Positions 1-4,975 are shown, numbered from the stretch's first letter. The stretch is 7,463 bases of DNA from Pontimonas sp. (GCA_017852615.1 JAFMKX010000010.1:20622-28084); one strand, 5' to 3'. Notes: a model not told the origin generated them from the letters alone. Numbers and translations: made by a program.

Positions 1-222
1 GCCGAAGCACCTGCTGACGCTCCCGCAGAAGCTGTTGCGGAGGCTCCCGTAGCCGAAGCCGAAGCTGCTGCACCTGAAGCCGACGCTTCGGAAGCCGAAG
101 CTGCTCCTGCTGAGGAAGCACCTGCTGCTGAAGAAGCTCCCGCTGCCGAAGAGGCACCTGCAGAAGAAGCTCCAGCTGAGGCACCTGCCGATGACGCTGA
201 AGAAGTAAAGCCGGCTGAATAA
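1..222 (+). CDS. rpsP: 30S ribosomal protein bS16, C-terminal tail (5' end outside window)
   Basis: The frame is open from the first base and ends with TAA at 220-222, giving 73 visible residues. All of them belong to a low-complexity acidic tail: 33 Ala, 20 Glu, 4 Asp, 11 Pro and a single Lys. The folded bS16 domain lies outside the window, so the identity rests on context: rpsP is the gene that precedes khpA-rimM-trmD in actinobacteria, and bS16 of Microbacteriaceae and relatives is known to carry an Ala/Glu/Pro-rich C-terminal extension. bS16 is a primary binding protein of the 30S 5' domain and is needed for assembly. The tail probably hangs off the ribosome surface; its role is not known. 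Its stop is 2 nt from the khpA start, so the genes are very likely co-transcribed. Confidence 0.8.
   Translation, partial: AEAPADAPAEAVAEAPVAEAEAAAPEADASEAEAAPAEEAPAAEEAPAAEEAPAEEAPAEAPADDAEEVKPAE
112..177 (+). repeat. EEAPA pentapeptide-coding repeats in the bS16 tail
   Basis: Four copies of the peptide EEAPA (residues 38-42, 44-48, 50-54 and 55-59 of the visible tail) are encoded here, most separated by one Ala. The DNA copies differ at third codon positions (GAA/GAG, GCA/GCT, CCT/CCC/CCA), so selection or old duplication at the protein level is more likely than a recent DNA duplication. Confidence 0.75.
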
Positions 223-224
223 AG

Positions 225-461
225 ATGTTAGATCGTGCGCTGAATCACCTCGTCCGGGAAATCGTTGATCACCCGGACGAGGTCAGTGTCACGCTCGTGG
301 ACACACAGCGCGGGGAGCTCCTCGAAGTGCGTGTGCACCCCGAGGATTTAGGGCGAGTTATCGGACGCTCTGGCCGCACGGCTAAAGCGCTTCGCACGGT
401 GGTTAACGCCCTGGCTGATGGACGACGCGTCCGCGTCGACGTCGTCGATACCGACTCCTAA
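225..461 (+). CDS. khpA: KH-domain RNA-binding protein KhpA
   Basis: A 78-residue protein made up of one small KH domain. The nucleotide-binding GxxG loop is visible as GRSG at residues 47-50, within a conserved VIGRSGRTAKALR stretch, and the C-terminal RRVRVDVVD strand is typical of actinobacterial homologues. Family members (KhpA, formerly YlqC) bind RNA, in Streptococcus and Clostridioides as a partner of the Jag protein KhpB, and influence RNA stability, cell size and division. The product is expected to be cytoplasmic. The ATG at 225 lies 2 nt after the rpsP stop with no clear Shine-Dalgarno sequence, which suggests translational coupling to rpsP. The stop overlaps the rimM start by one base (TAATG). 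Length and sequence are normal for the family. Confidence 0.93.
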   Translation: MLDRALNHLVREIVDHPDEVSVTLVDTQRGELLEVRVHPEDLGRVIGRSGRTAKALRTVVNALADGRRVRVDVVDTDS

Positions 462-1036
462 TGTCTCAGGCGCCAGCGCCCCACGCGCCCAAGCCTGATC
501 GAGTAGAACTTCGAGTGGCCAGGCTGGTCAAAGCCCATGGTCTCAAAGGTGGCCTCAAACTAGAGGTCTATACCGACGACCCAGAGTTACGGTTCATCGC
601 TGGCAATGTATTCCGGCTTCAGGTTCCTCAAGACTCGCCATGGTTTGGCAAGACGCTCACCTTGGCCAGTGTTCGCGAGGTGAACTCGTCACCGGTTGCT
701 TTCTTTGAAGGAATAGATTCGCGTGAGCAGGCCGAGACCCTAGTCAAAGCAATGTTGTGGATCGATCACGACCCCAGCCTTCGTCCTACCGAAAAAAACG
801 CCTGGTTCGACCACGAACTGGTGGGACTTTCGGTGCTTCGAGACGGTGTGGAATATGGGGTTGTCGCTCGAGTGGACCACCTTCCCTCCCAAGACCTTCT
901 CGTCGTCTCGCGTGCGGGGGAAGAAGTCTTGTTGCCCTTCGTTGAGGCTTTTGTCCCCAGTGTTGACCTTGCCGGTGGCACGATCACGATTACTCCTCCG
1001 GGGGGACTTTTCGAGACCATCGAAGACGCAGAATAG
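461..1036 (+). CDS. rimM: Ribosome maturation factor RimM
   Basis: A 191-residue protein with the two RimM domains. The N-terminal reductase/elongation-factor-like barrel starts near residue 15 and carries the hallmark AHGLKGGLKL at 25-34 and a GIDSREQAE motif at 84-92. The PRC barrel begins around WFDHELVGLSV (115-125) and ends with LLPFVEAFVPSVD (157-169). RimM binds uS19 and helps fold the head of the 30S subunit during 16S rRNA processing. Residues 1-14 are Pro/Ala-rich and not part of the fold. The ATG at 461 shares its A with the khpA TAA stop, so initiation probably depends on ribosomes ending khpA. The rimM-trmD pair is widely conserved. Confidence 0.95.
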   Translation: MSQAPAPHAPKPDRVELRVARLVKAHGLKGGLKLEVYTDDPELRFIAGNVFRLQVPQDSPWFGKTLTLASVREVNSSPVAFFEGIDSREQAETLVKAMLWIDHDPSLRPTEKNAWFDHELVGLSVLRDGVEYGVVARVDHLPSQDLLVVSRAGEEVLLPFVEAFVPSVDLAGGTITITPPGGLFETIEDAE

Positions 1037-1044
1037 GGCTTGTG

Positions 1045-1725
1045 ATGAAGATAGACATCGTCACAATTTTTCCCACCTTTTTTGATGTTCTCGATATTTC
1101 TCTCATGGGCAAGGCCGTCAAATCTGATGTGGTGAGCGTTGGTGTGCACGACCTGCGCGCAGCGACTACCGATGTCCATAAGAGTGTGGATGACACCCCT
1201 TATGGCGGGGGCGCGGGAATGGTGATGACCCCGGAGCCCTGGGGAAACACCCTGGACCCCCTTCTGGGTAGCGATTCAGTCCTGATTGTGCCAAGCCCTG
1301 CAGGAGTGGTGTTTACCCAATCGATGGCCAAGGAATTTGCCACGGCTTCTCACCTCGTATTTGCCTGTGGTCGTTATGAGGGCATCGACCAGCGCGTAGT
1401 GGAGCACTACCAACAGACTCATCGCGTGGTGGAAGTCAGTCTGGGTGATTATGTTCTCAACGGTGGCGAGGTGGCCACCTTGGCCATTCTTGAGGCCACG
1501 CTTCGCTTAGTGCCCGGCTTTGTGGGGAATCCGGAGTCGTTGGTCGAAGAAAGCCACGAGTCGGCCCTGCTGGAATACCCCTCGTATACCAAGCCTCGCC
1601 AGTGGCGCGGTCTCGAGGTGCCCGAGGTGCTGCTCAGCGGCAACCACGAAGCGATCCGAGCCTGGCGCCACGAGCAGTCGCTCGAGCGCACACAGCGCAG
1701 GCGACCGGACCTACTCGAGGACTAA
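1045..1725 (+). CDS. trmD: tRNA (guanine-37-N1)-methyltransferase TrmD
   Basis: This enzyme uses S-adenosylmethionine to methylate G37 of tRNAs reading CNN codons, preventing +1 frameshifts. The SPOUT trefoil-knot signatures are clear: PYGGGAGMVM (52-61), GRYEGID (109-115) and SLGDYVLNGGE (132-142). R154 matches the catalytic arginine of the E. coli and H. influenzae enzymes. The residue aligned with their general base D169 is Glu here (EESH in place of EDSF). ATG 1045 gives a 226-residue protein beginning MKIDIVTIFP; the preceding codon is an in-frame GTG (1042) that would add one residue. Spacing from the rimM stop is 8 nt, with only a weak AGGG upstream. The stop codon overlaps the stop of convergent map. 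Confidence 0.95.
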   Translation: MKIDIVTIFPTFFDVLDISLMGKAVKSDVVSVGVHDLRAATTDVHKSVDDTPYGGGAGMVMTPEPWGNTLDPLLGSDSVLIVPSPAGVVFTQSMAKEFATASHLVFACGRYEGIDQRVVEHYQQTHRVVEVSLGDYVLNGGEVATLAILEATLRLVPGFVGNPESLVEESHESALLEYPSYTKPRQWRGLEVPEVLLSGNHEAIRAWRHEQSLERTQRRRPDLLED

Positions 1726-2492
1726 CCCCTCTGGGTCAGCACCAGGGGCCCGGATTCGGTAATGGCCACGGTGTGCTCCACATGGGCAGAACGGGAGCCA
1801 TCCACGCTTTTGAGTGTCCATCCATCAGCATCGGTGTAAATCTCGCTGGTGGTGTGCATCAACCACGGTTCGATAGCAAAAACCATGCCTGCTTTGAGTT
1901 TGGGTCCGGTTCCTTCTCGCCCATCATTGGGAATCGAGGGGTCCTCGTGCATGGTTCTGCCCACACCGTGTCCGCCAAAGTCGGTGTTGACCTCATACCC
2001 TGCGCCTCGGGATATGGCTCCAATAGCGGCGGAAATATCGCCGAGGCGATTGCCGGGGCGAGCCTGCGCAATTCCTGCCGCTAGCGCCTTCTCACAGGTG
2101 TCGATGAGGCGTTGGTCGTCGGGGCTGGCGACTCCTCCCACATTCACGGTGAGGGCAGAGTCTGCGACCCAGCCGTTGAGACTCACGGCAAAGTCCAGCG
2201 AGAGAAGATCGCCCGTGACGAGAGAGTACTCATGGGGAAGACCGTGCAGGGCAGCATCGTTGACCGAGGTGCACAGAACTTTGCCAAAGGGCGAGCCGCC
2301 AAACGAGGGGTGGTAATCCACATAGCAGCTGGTGGCTCCTGCTGCCCGAATCATGTCGTGGGCGAGAGCGTCTAATTCCACCAGCGACACCCCTGGTGTG
2401 GCGGCGCGTGATAGTTCACTCAAGACGCTGGCCACGAAGGCACCCGCTGGTTTCATCTCTTCGATCGTGCTCGCTGAATGACGGGGAATCAT
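1722..2492 (-). CDS. map: Type I methionine aminopeptidase
   Basis: A 256-residue cytosolic enzyme that removes initiator methionine from nascent proteins. All five metal ligands of the E. coli enzyme are present at nearly the same positions: D100, D111, H175, E208 and E239. The substrate-binding histidines H83 (in ALHGLP) and H182 (in MHEDP) are also present. Motifs GHGVGR (174-179) and FAIEPW (205-210) confirm type I. The start at 2492 is fixed by a perfect AGGAGGT Shine-Dalgarno sequence 9 nt upstream. The gene is the only one on the minus strand and splits an otherwise collinear cluster. Its stop (TAG, 1724-1722) overlaps the trmD stop convergently by a few bases, so the two transcripts probably overlap. 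A short ORF may be translated just upstream. Confidence 0.96.
   Translation of the reverse strand: MIPRHSASTIEEMKPAGAFVASVLSELSRAATPGVSLVELDALAHDMIRAAGATSCYVDYHPSFGGSPFGKVLCTSVNDAALHGLPHEYSLVTGDLLSLDFAVSLNGWVADSALTVNVGGVASPDDQRLIDTCEKALAAGIAQARPGNRLGDISAAIGAISRGAGYEVNTDFGGHGVGRTMHEDPSIPNDGREGTGPKLKAGMVFAIEPWLMHTTSEIYTDADGWTLKSVDGSRSAHVEHTVAITESGPLVLTQRG
1728..1748 (+). terminator. Hairpin just after trmD stop, possible weak end of the operon
   Basis: Positions 1728-1734 (CCTCTGG) pair with 1742-1748 (CCAGGGG), a 7-bp stem with one G-U pair and a 7-nt loop, starting 3 nt after the trmD stop. It lies inside the 3' coding end of map. No T-run follows, so it is not a standard intrinsic terminator; it may protect or pause the transcript, or be chance in coding DNA. 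Confidence 0.25.
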
Positions 2493-2575
2493 GAGCGGGG
2501 GACCTCCTGGTGGTGGGTGGCTCGATACTCCAAGCGTCCAAGGCGCACAGCGGCATCAGAGGGAGAGATAAGCAT
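2489..2575 (-). CDS. Possible 28-residue ORF upstream of and overlapping map
   Basis: On the minus strand an ATG at 2575-2573 opens a 28-codon frame, beginning MLISPSDAAVRLGRLEYRA and ending in TGA at 2491-2489. The stop overlaps the map ATG as ATGA, the usual geometry of translationally coupled genes, and the map Shine-Dalgarno sequence lies inside the small ORF. I recognise no family, signal peptide or membrane segment, and there is no Shine-Dalgarno sequence before its own ATG. It could be a leader peptide that tunes map, a remnant of a lost upstream gene, or chance. The 4-nt overlap is the only positive evidence. Confidence 0.25.
   Translation of the reverse strand: MLISPSDAAVRLGRLEYRATHHQEVPRS
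2502..2508 (-). promoter_or_regulatory. Strong Shine-Dalgarno site of map
   Basis: The minus strand reads AGGAGGT here, a full anti-16S match with 9 nt to the map ATG (2492-2490). It is the strongest ribosome binding site in the window, since most other genes here have weak sites or depend on coupling. It settles the map start. Confidence 0.85.
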
Positions 2576-2601
2576 GGGGGTACACGGGGCCTTGCCTTGC
2601 G

Positions 2602-2649
2602 CGAGTAGTAGCCTGATTCTACTCGGTGGCTATCACCGGGCCTCTTTTT
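2602..2649 (+). promoter_or_regulatory. Attenuator-like pair of exclusive hairpins upstream of rplS
   Basis: Arms CGAGTAG (2602-2608) and CTACTCG (2619-2625) form a perfect 7-bp inverted repeat with a 10-nt loop. The right arm overlaps a second hairpin, CTCGGTG (2622-2628) with CACCGGG (2634-2640), 7 bp with one G-U pair. That hairpin is followed after 4 nt by TTTTT (2645-2649). The second looks like an intrinsic terminator, and the first would exclude it. This works as an attenuator only if transcription towards rplS starts upstream of about 2600, where I see no convincing promoter. Otherwise the first repeat may be a protein-binding site and the T-run part of promoter DNA. Confidence 0.35.
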
Positions 2650-2661
2650 ATGGCAGACTTA

Positions 2662-2724
2662 TCCCTTGTGCCACCGTGCGCCTCTGCCACAGGGGAGTAG
2701 CGCACCACCTCACGGTGCCGGCAC
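2662..2724 (+). ncRNA. Structured 5' leader of rplS with competing folds
   Basis: Within the 120 nt before rplS, TCCCTTGTG (2662-2670) pairs with CACAGGGGA (2688-2696), 9 bp with one G-U. Its loop holds GTGCGC (2676-2681), which complements GCGCAC (2700-2705) and could form a pseudoknot. GTGCCACCGTG (2668-2678) can instead pair with 2711-2717 plus 2721-2724 (CACGGTG and GCAC, 3-nt bulge), 11 bp that exclude both. GCACC (2702-2706) also pairs with GGTGC (2714-2718). Such switching folds are typical of ribosomal-protein autoregulatory leaders; L19 leaders are described in Bacillota. Function here is inferred from structure only. Confidence 0.45.
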
Positions 2725-2780
2725 ACTCAGAACATCCCTAATTCGCGTGCGACTTGTGGCGGCGCAGAGAGTGAAACATC

Positions 2781-3128
2781 ATGCAAACCCTGGACCACGT
2801 AGACAAGGCGTCGCTGCGCGACGACATTCCCGACTTCCGTTCCGGTGACACCGTCAAGGTGCACGTGAACATTGTGGAAGGTACGCGTTCGCGTATTCAG
2901 GTTTTCCAGGGTGTGGTGATTAGTCGCTCCGGTCACGGTCTCACCGAAACCTTCACCGTACGTAAAGTTTCTTTCCAGGTGGGCGTGGAGCGTACCTTCC
3001 CCGTTCACTCGCCCGTTATTGATCACATCGAGGTTGTCTCTCGCGGTGACGTGCGACGCGCCAAGCTGTATTACTTGCGCAGCCTTCGCGGCAAGAAGGC
3101 GAAGATTCGCGAAAAGCGCGAGTCCTAA
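2781..3128 (+). CDS. rplS: 50S ribosomal protein bL19
   Basis: A 115-residue protein, normal length for bL19, which sits at the 30S-50S interface and contributes to bridges with 16S rRNA. Visible family signatures are IPDFRSGDTVKVHV (16-29), RIQVFQGVVISR (38-49) and the C-terminal VSRGDVRRAKLYYLRSLRGK, followed by a basic tail suited to rRNA contact. The ATG at 2781 begins MQTLDHVDKASLR, matching actinobacterial homologues; the upstream AGAGAG (2766-2771) is only a weak ribosome binding site. Because map faces the other way, rplS cannot be read from the trmD operon and must have its own promoter in 2493-2780. That region contains structured leader elements that may provide feedback control. 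Confidence 0.97.
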   Translation: MQTLDHVDKASLRDDIPDFRSGDTVKVHVNIVEGTRSRIQVFQGVVISRSGHGLTETFTVRKVSFQVGVERTFPVHSPVIDHIEVVSRGDVRRAKLYYLRSLRGKKAKIREKRES

Positions 3129-3151
3129 GCTTCTGCGCAGACTGTGCTGAG

Positions 3152-3174
3152 GCGACAAGGGTTACCCTGGTCGC
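3152..3174 (+). terminator. Strong hairpin between rplS and lepB
   Basis: GCGAC (3152-3156) pairs with GTCGC (3170-3174) and AGGG (3158-3161) with CCCT (3165-3168), closing a TTA loop: 9 bp with one A/G mismatch. No T-run follows. It may be a partial terminator or a 3' stabiliser that lets the abundant rplS message end or be processed while less continues into lepB. Confidence 0.45.
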
Positions 3175-3216
3175 AGAGTTCAGTAGCGTCAACAGCACAG
3201 GAAGCGTCGTGGCGAA

Positions 3217-3936
3217 ATGATGGCTAGTCGTCGGTCACCGGCGAGGATGATTCTGGTATTTCTGCGCGACGCAGTGGTCATTGTTCTGGCTGCGTTAGTG
3301 GTGTCTTTTGTGATGAAGACGTTCCTCATTCGCTCCTTCTTCATCCCGACAGATTCCATGGATCCCACGTTGATTCGTGATGACCGCATTATCGTCAGCC
3401 AGCTCACCCCGACTCCTTTTGCCCTCAATCGCGGTGACGTGGTGGTGTTTGTCGATCCTGGCGGCTGGTTGTCTATCCAACGCGGTGTCAGTGAAGAAGA
3501 TCCCATTTCGTGGGTTCTCAACGCTGCGACCATCTTTATTGGTCTTTCCAGCCCAGACGACAATGAGCACCTGGTGAAACGGGTGATTGGTCTGCCCGGT
3601 GACACCATCGAATGTTGCGATGATCAAGGCCGGATGAGTATCAACGGTGTTGCGCTCGAAGAGCCCTATGTCTATCTCCCCGAGGGGGTCAGCAAAGTCA
3701 GTAGCGATGACTTCGCCGTGGAAGTTCCCGACAACTCTCTGTGGGTGATGGGGGATAACCGCTACAACTCGGCTGATTCACGCCGCAATATGGACAAACC
3801 CGGCGGAGGGTTTGTTCCAGTGGACAATGTTGTGGGTCGTGCCATTGTGATTTCGTGGCCTCAGGATCGCTGGCGCTGGTTGGATAATTTCTCCGACACC
3901 TTTGACGGTGTTGAATCCAGGGATTCATCACGGTAG
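3217..3936 (+). CDS. lepB: Signal peptidase I
   Basis: A 239-residue membrane serine protease of family S26 that cuts signal peptides from exported proteins. One transmembrane helix is evident at about residues 12-35, after a short basic N-terminus, placing the catalytic domain outside the membrane. The nucleophile is S47 in IPTDSMDPTL and the general base K121 in HLVKRVIGLPGD; the conserved MGDNRYNSADSR box lies at 178-189. A loop at about 82-115 separates the Ser and Lys boxes. ATG 3217 is followed directly by a second ATG; AGGAAG at 3199-3204 favours the first, although the spacing (12 nt) is long. The gene lies 88 nt after rplS, with a hairpin between them, and directly before rnhB. An inverted repeat occupies its last codons. 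Confidence 0.95.
   Translation: MMASRRSPARMILVFLRDAVVIVLAALVVSFVMKTFLIRSFFIPTDSMDPTLIRDDRIIVSQLTPTPFALNRGDVVVFVDPGGWLSIQRGVSEEDPISWVLNAATIFIGLSSPDDNEHLVKRVIGLPGDTIECCDDQGRMSINGVALEEPYVYLPEGVSKVSSDDFAVEVPDNSLWVMGDNRYNSADSRRNMDKPGGGFVPVDNVVGRAIVISWPQDRWRWLDNFSDTFDGVESRDSSR
3912..3927 (+). repeat. Near-perfect palindrome at the end of lepB
   Basis: TGAATCC (3912-3918) and GGATTCA (3921-3927) are perfect inverted arms around AG, a 16-bp palindrome a few bases before the lepB stop and about 50 nt before the rnhB start. In DNA it resembles a dimer-binding site; in RNA it gives a short hairpin. It is also coding sequence, so function is uncertain. Confidence 0.4.
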
Positions 3937-3961
3937 AGCGCATCGCACCCACGCTGGAGTG

Positions 3962-3965
3962 GGAG
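3962..3965 (+). promoter_or_regulatory. Ribosome binding site of rnhB
   Basis: GGAG lies 9 nt before the GTG at 3975, good Shine-Dalgarno spacing. It supports GTG 3975 as the start, although the reading frame upstream also looks like RNase HII sequence. Confidence 0.55.
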
Positions 3966-3974
3966 ACGAAACTG

Positions 3975-4571
3975 GTGGCCCAGGGCTACACCAGTGTCAT
4001 TGGCTGTGACGAGGTGGGCCGGGGGCCCCTGGCAGGGCCTGTTGTGGCAGGTCTGGTGGTCTGGGAACCCTCCATTTCGAGCTGGCCTGAGGGACTTTAT
4101 GATTCCAAGGCAGTGACGGAAAAAAGACGAGACCCCTTAGCCCTGGAATTGAGAAAAACCTTCACCCACATCGCGTTGGGGGAATCAAGCGCTCAGGAAA
4201 TTGACCAGCACGGCATCACTAAAGCTCTTGCTCACGCAGTGATCCGAGGATTGCGGGACCTTGCCAGCCAGGGCGTCTCTATTTCTCGCTCGATCGTGCT
4301 GCTCGATGGAAGTCACGATTTTATTAGCCCGCACGCTCCGCATCCTCTCAAGGTCGTCACCAAAACCAAAGCCGATAGGGATTGTGTGTCGGTTGCCGCA
4401 GCGTCGGTTCTCGCAAAGGTCGCGCGGGACCAGTCGATGCGCGAGTATGCCCAGGTCTATCCGGAATACGGTTTTGAGTCCCATAAAGGCTATGGATCTG
4501 CTGCTCACCGCGAGGCAATTACCACTCACGGCGTGACCCCGATTCATCGCACCACCTGGATCCACTTTTAG
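3975..4571 (+). CDS. rnhB: Ribonuclease HII
   Basis: From GTG 3975 the protein has 198 residues. RNase HII removes RNA, including single ribonucleotides, from RNA-DNA hybrids. The four catalytic acids are present: D12 and E13 in GCDEVGRGPLAGP, D111 in LLDGSHD, and D134 in KADRD, followed by the AAASVLAKVARD helix (141-152). The conserved YGFESHKGYG is at 165-174. The start is uncertain. The same frame continues upstream to a stop at 3912-3914, and residues just before the GTG (APTLEWETKL) resemble the N-terminus of actinobacterial homologues, yet no ATG, GTG or TTG occurs there. The GTG has a usable GGAG site and leaves a complete catalytic domain. It lies 38 nt after the lepB stop. Confidence 0.93.
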   Translation: MAQGYTSVIGCDEVGRGPLAGPVVAGLVVWEPSISSWPEGLYDSKAVTEKRRDPLALELRKTFTHIALGESSAQEIDQHGITKALAHAVIRGLRDLASQGVSISRSIVLLDGSHDFISPHAPHPLKVVTKTKADRDCVSVAAASVLAKVARDQSMREYAQVYPEYGFESHKGYGSAAHREAITTHGVTPIHRTTWIHF

Positions 4572-4588
4572 TGCGCGCCTAGTCTGGT

Positions 4589-4594
4589 TAGACT
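4589..4594 (+). promoter_or_regulatory. Possible -10 element before the DUF2469 gene
   Basis: TAGACT fits the actinobacterial TANNNT pattern and lies 9 nt before the ATG at 4604, so a transcript from it would have an almost absent leader. No ribosome binding site is seen there. It is half of an inverted repeat, AGTCT (4581-4585) and AGACT (4590-4594). No good -35 element is present. Confidence 0.3.
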
Positions 4595-4603
4595 CAAGCC
4601 ACC

Positions 4604-4927
4604 ATGGAACCGGAAGAATTCGACGACTACGAACGCGAAGCGGAGCTTGCGCTGTATCGCGAATACCGCGATATCGTCTCGCAGTTTCGCTATGTCATCG
4701 AAACGGAGCGTCGGTTCTATTTGGCCAACGAGGTGATCCAAGAAGTCCGAGAGCGTGGGACTGATTTCTATTTCGAACTCACGTTGAATGATGTCTGGGT
4801 CTGGGATGTCTATCGCTCGGATCGATTCGTCACCTCGGTGAAGGTCTTGACGTTCAAAGATGTCAATGTAGAGGAGCTTGGTTCTAAAGACCTCAAGCTC
4901 CCCCGGGAGTTAGCACTCGACGAATAG
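4604..4927 (+). CDS. DUF2469 family protein (actinobacterial, function unknown)
   Basis: A 107-residue acidic protein that matches the DUF2469 family from end to end: EEFDDYEREAELALYREYRD at the N-terminus, the FRYVIETERRFYLAN helix (28-42), and a DFYFELTLNDVWVWDVYR strand region (54-71) rich in aromatic residues. No catalytic motif, signal peptide or membrane segment is visible, so it is probably a soluble cytoplasmic protein. The family is largely confined to Actinobacteria and keeps its place beside rnhB (Rv2901c next to Rv2902c in M. tuberculosis). That suggests a housekeeping role, but none is established. The ATG at 4604 lacks a Shine-Dalgarno sequence, and a -10-like TAGACT lies 9 nt upstream, compatible with near-leaderless expression. 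Confidence 0.93.
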   Translation: MEPEEFDDYEREAELALYREYRDIVSQFRYVIETERRFYLANEVIQEVRERGTDFYFELTLNDVWVWDVYRSDRFVTSVKVLTFKDVNVEELGSKDLKLPRELALDE

Positions 4928-4958
4928 CTGTCCACAGGGCTTGAGTGCCTCATCCCTC

Positions 4959-4975
4959 CACAACACCGGGTTGTG
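4959..4975 (+). terminator. Hairpin between DUF2469 gene and dprA
   Basis: CACAAC (4959-4964) pairs perfectly with GTTGTG (4970-4975) around a 5-nt loop, 6 bp. No T-run follows, so termination is doubtful. It is the only clear structure in the 85-nt gap where yraN and comM stand in related genomes. Confidence 0.3.

Noticed and set aside
112..177. Repeats at the window start as a CRISPR or DNA tandem array
   Set aside because: Units are short, in frame, vary at third codon positions and encode EEAPA; this is a protein-level repeat.
1065..1086. T5 and T6 runs near the trmD start as a slippage site
   Set aside because: The frame is intact across both runs, and both encode conserved Phe-rich residues of the TrmD N-terminus.
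1679..1688. CGCTCGAGCG palindrome near the end of trmD
   Set aside because: Ten bases with common codons for Ser-Leu-Glu-Arg in G+C-rich DNA; expected by chance.
1602..2084. 160-codon plus-strand ORF across the trmD/map junction
   Set aside because: Lies out of frame in trmD and antisense to map, both of which have clear family motifs; its translation matches nothing I know.
2641..2662. Promoter for rplS in the AT-rich stretch after 2641
   Set aside because: CAGACT (2654-2659) and TTTTAT (2646-2651) could be -10 elements, but neither has a -35 match at 16-18 nt, so no single site can be called.
2727..3158. 143-codon minus-strand ORF opposite rplS
   Set aside because: Antisense to an unmistakable bL19 gene; typical reverse-frame opening in G+C-rich coding DNA.
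4928..4936. CTGTCCACA, resembling a DnaA box
   Set aside because: Single copy with mismatches to TTATNCACA and no cluster or AT-rich region nearby.
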